DNA of 5,577 nucleotides from Syntrophobacterales bacterium (lineage in GTDB: Bacteria > Desulfobacterota > Syntrophia > Syntrophales > JAAYKM01): NCBI GenBank assembly GCA_031285215.1, contig JAITWQ010000059.1, positions 1 to 5,577 on the forward strand, in the 5' to 3' direction. Numbering within the stretch: position 1 is the first letter of the stretch; every line of letters starts with the position of its first letter. The position numbers were made by a program, and so were the translations under genes. Of the stretch, positions 5,512 to 5,577 are shown piece by piece. Below the pieces are notes generated by a model that was not told the DNA's origin, searched no databases, and saw only the letters and a program-made list of their open reading frames with translations.

Positions 5512-5577
5512 TTGCTTTTGCCGCTTTTGTGCCGTGCCGCGCTTGATAGGGAATTTTCTGATTGTAAATCGCCATTG
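5512..5577. other. Right-hand end after mobA, no assignable gene
   Basis: These 66 bases show no terminator and no ribosome binding site. A minus-strand frame is open from the right edge to a TAA at 5489-5491, which would overlap the mobA end by 23 bases. A plus-strand frame beginning with a TTG at 5512 is also open to the edge. Neither is long enough to judge. Confidence 0.4.

Overview
This window carries parts of three functional blocks from what looks like an anaerobic bacterium with roughly balanced base composition. Reading the minus strand from right to left, there is a phenylacetate-CoA ligase gene (paaK, 3457-4755) followed 21 bases later by a tandem ACT-domain regulator (2980-3435). 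Next comes a cluster of small C/G-rich palindromes (2777-2945) that abuts a 5'-truncated leucine-rich-repeat (BspA/LRR_5 type) gene remnant (2500-2790). Then follow isochorismate synthase (menF, 1182-2291) and the N-terminal two thirds of menD (1-1185), which runs off the left edge. On the plus strand, diverging from paaK, is a MobA-type molybdenum cofactor guanylyltransferase (4903-5511).

The genes fit an anaerobe that respires through menaquinone made by the classical o-succinylbenzoate route (MenF then MenD), activates or produces arylacetates through PaaK, and uses molybdopterin-guanine-dinucleotide enzymes. PaaK plus a downstream ACT protein is a pairing I know from anaerobic Desulfobacterota, Bacteroidota and archaea that ferment aromatic amino acids. 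The MenF and MenD sequences recall the short Bacteroidota-type versions. The LRR remnant recalls surface proteins of Treponema and Bacteroidota. Shine-Dalgarno sites before menD, the ACT gene and paaK argue for an organism that uses them routinely, unlike typical Bacteroidota. My best guess is a syntroph-like member of the Desulfobacterota, but lineage cannot be settled from this window.

The men genes are translationally coupled by an ATGA overlap. paaK and the ACT gene form a compact operon. The 147-base divergent region between paaK and mobA holds a plausible paaK promoter, a -10-like element for mobA, and a perfect 7-bp inverted repeat placed where an activator or repressor could serve both genes. 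I found no clear evidence of a previously undescribed system. The most interesting items are the shared inverted repeat in the divergent promoter region and the palindrome cluster that borders, and seems to have truncated, the LRR gene.
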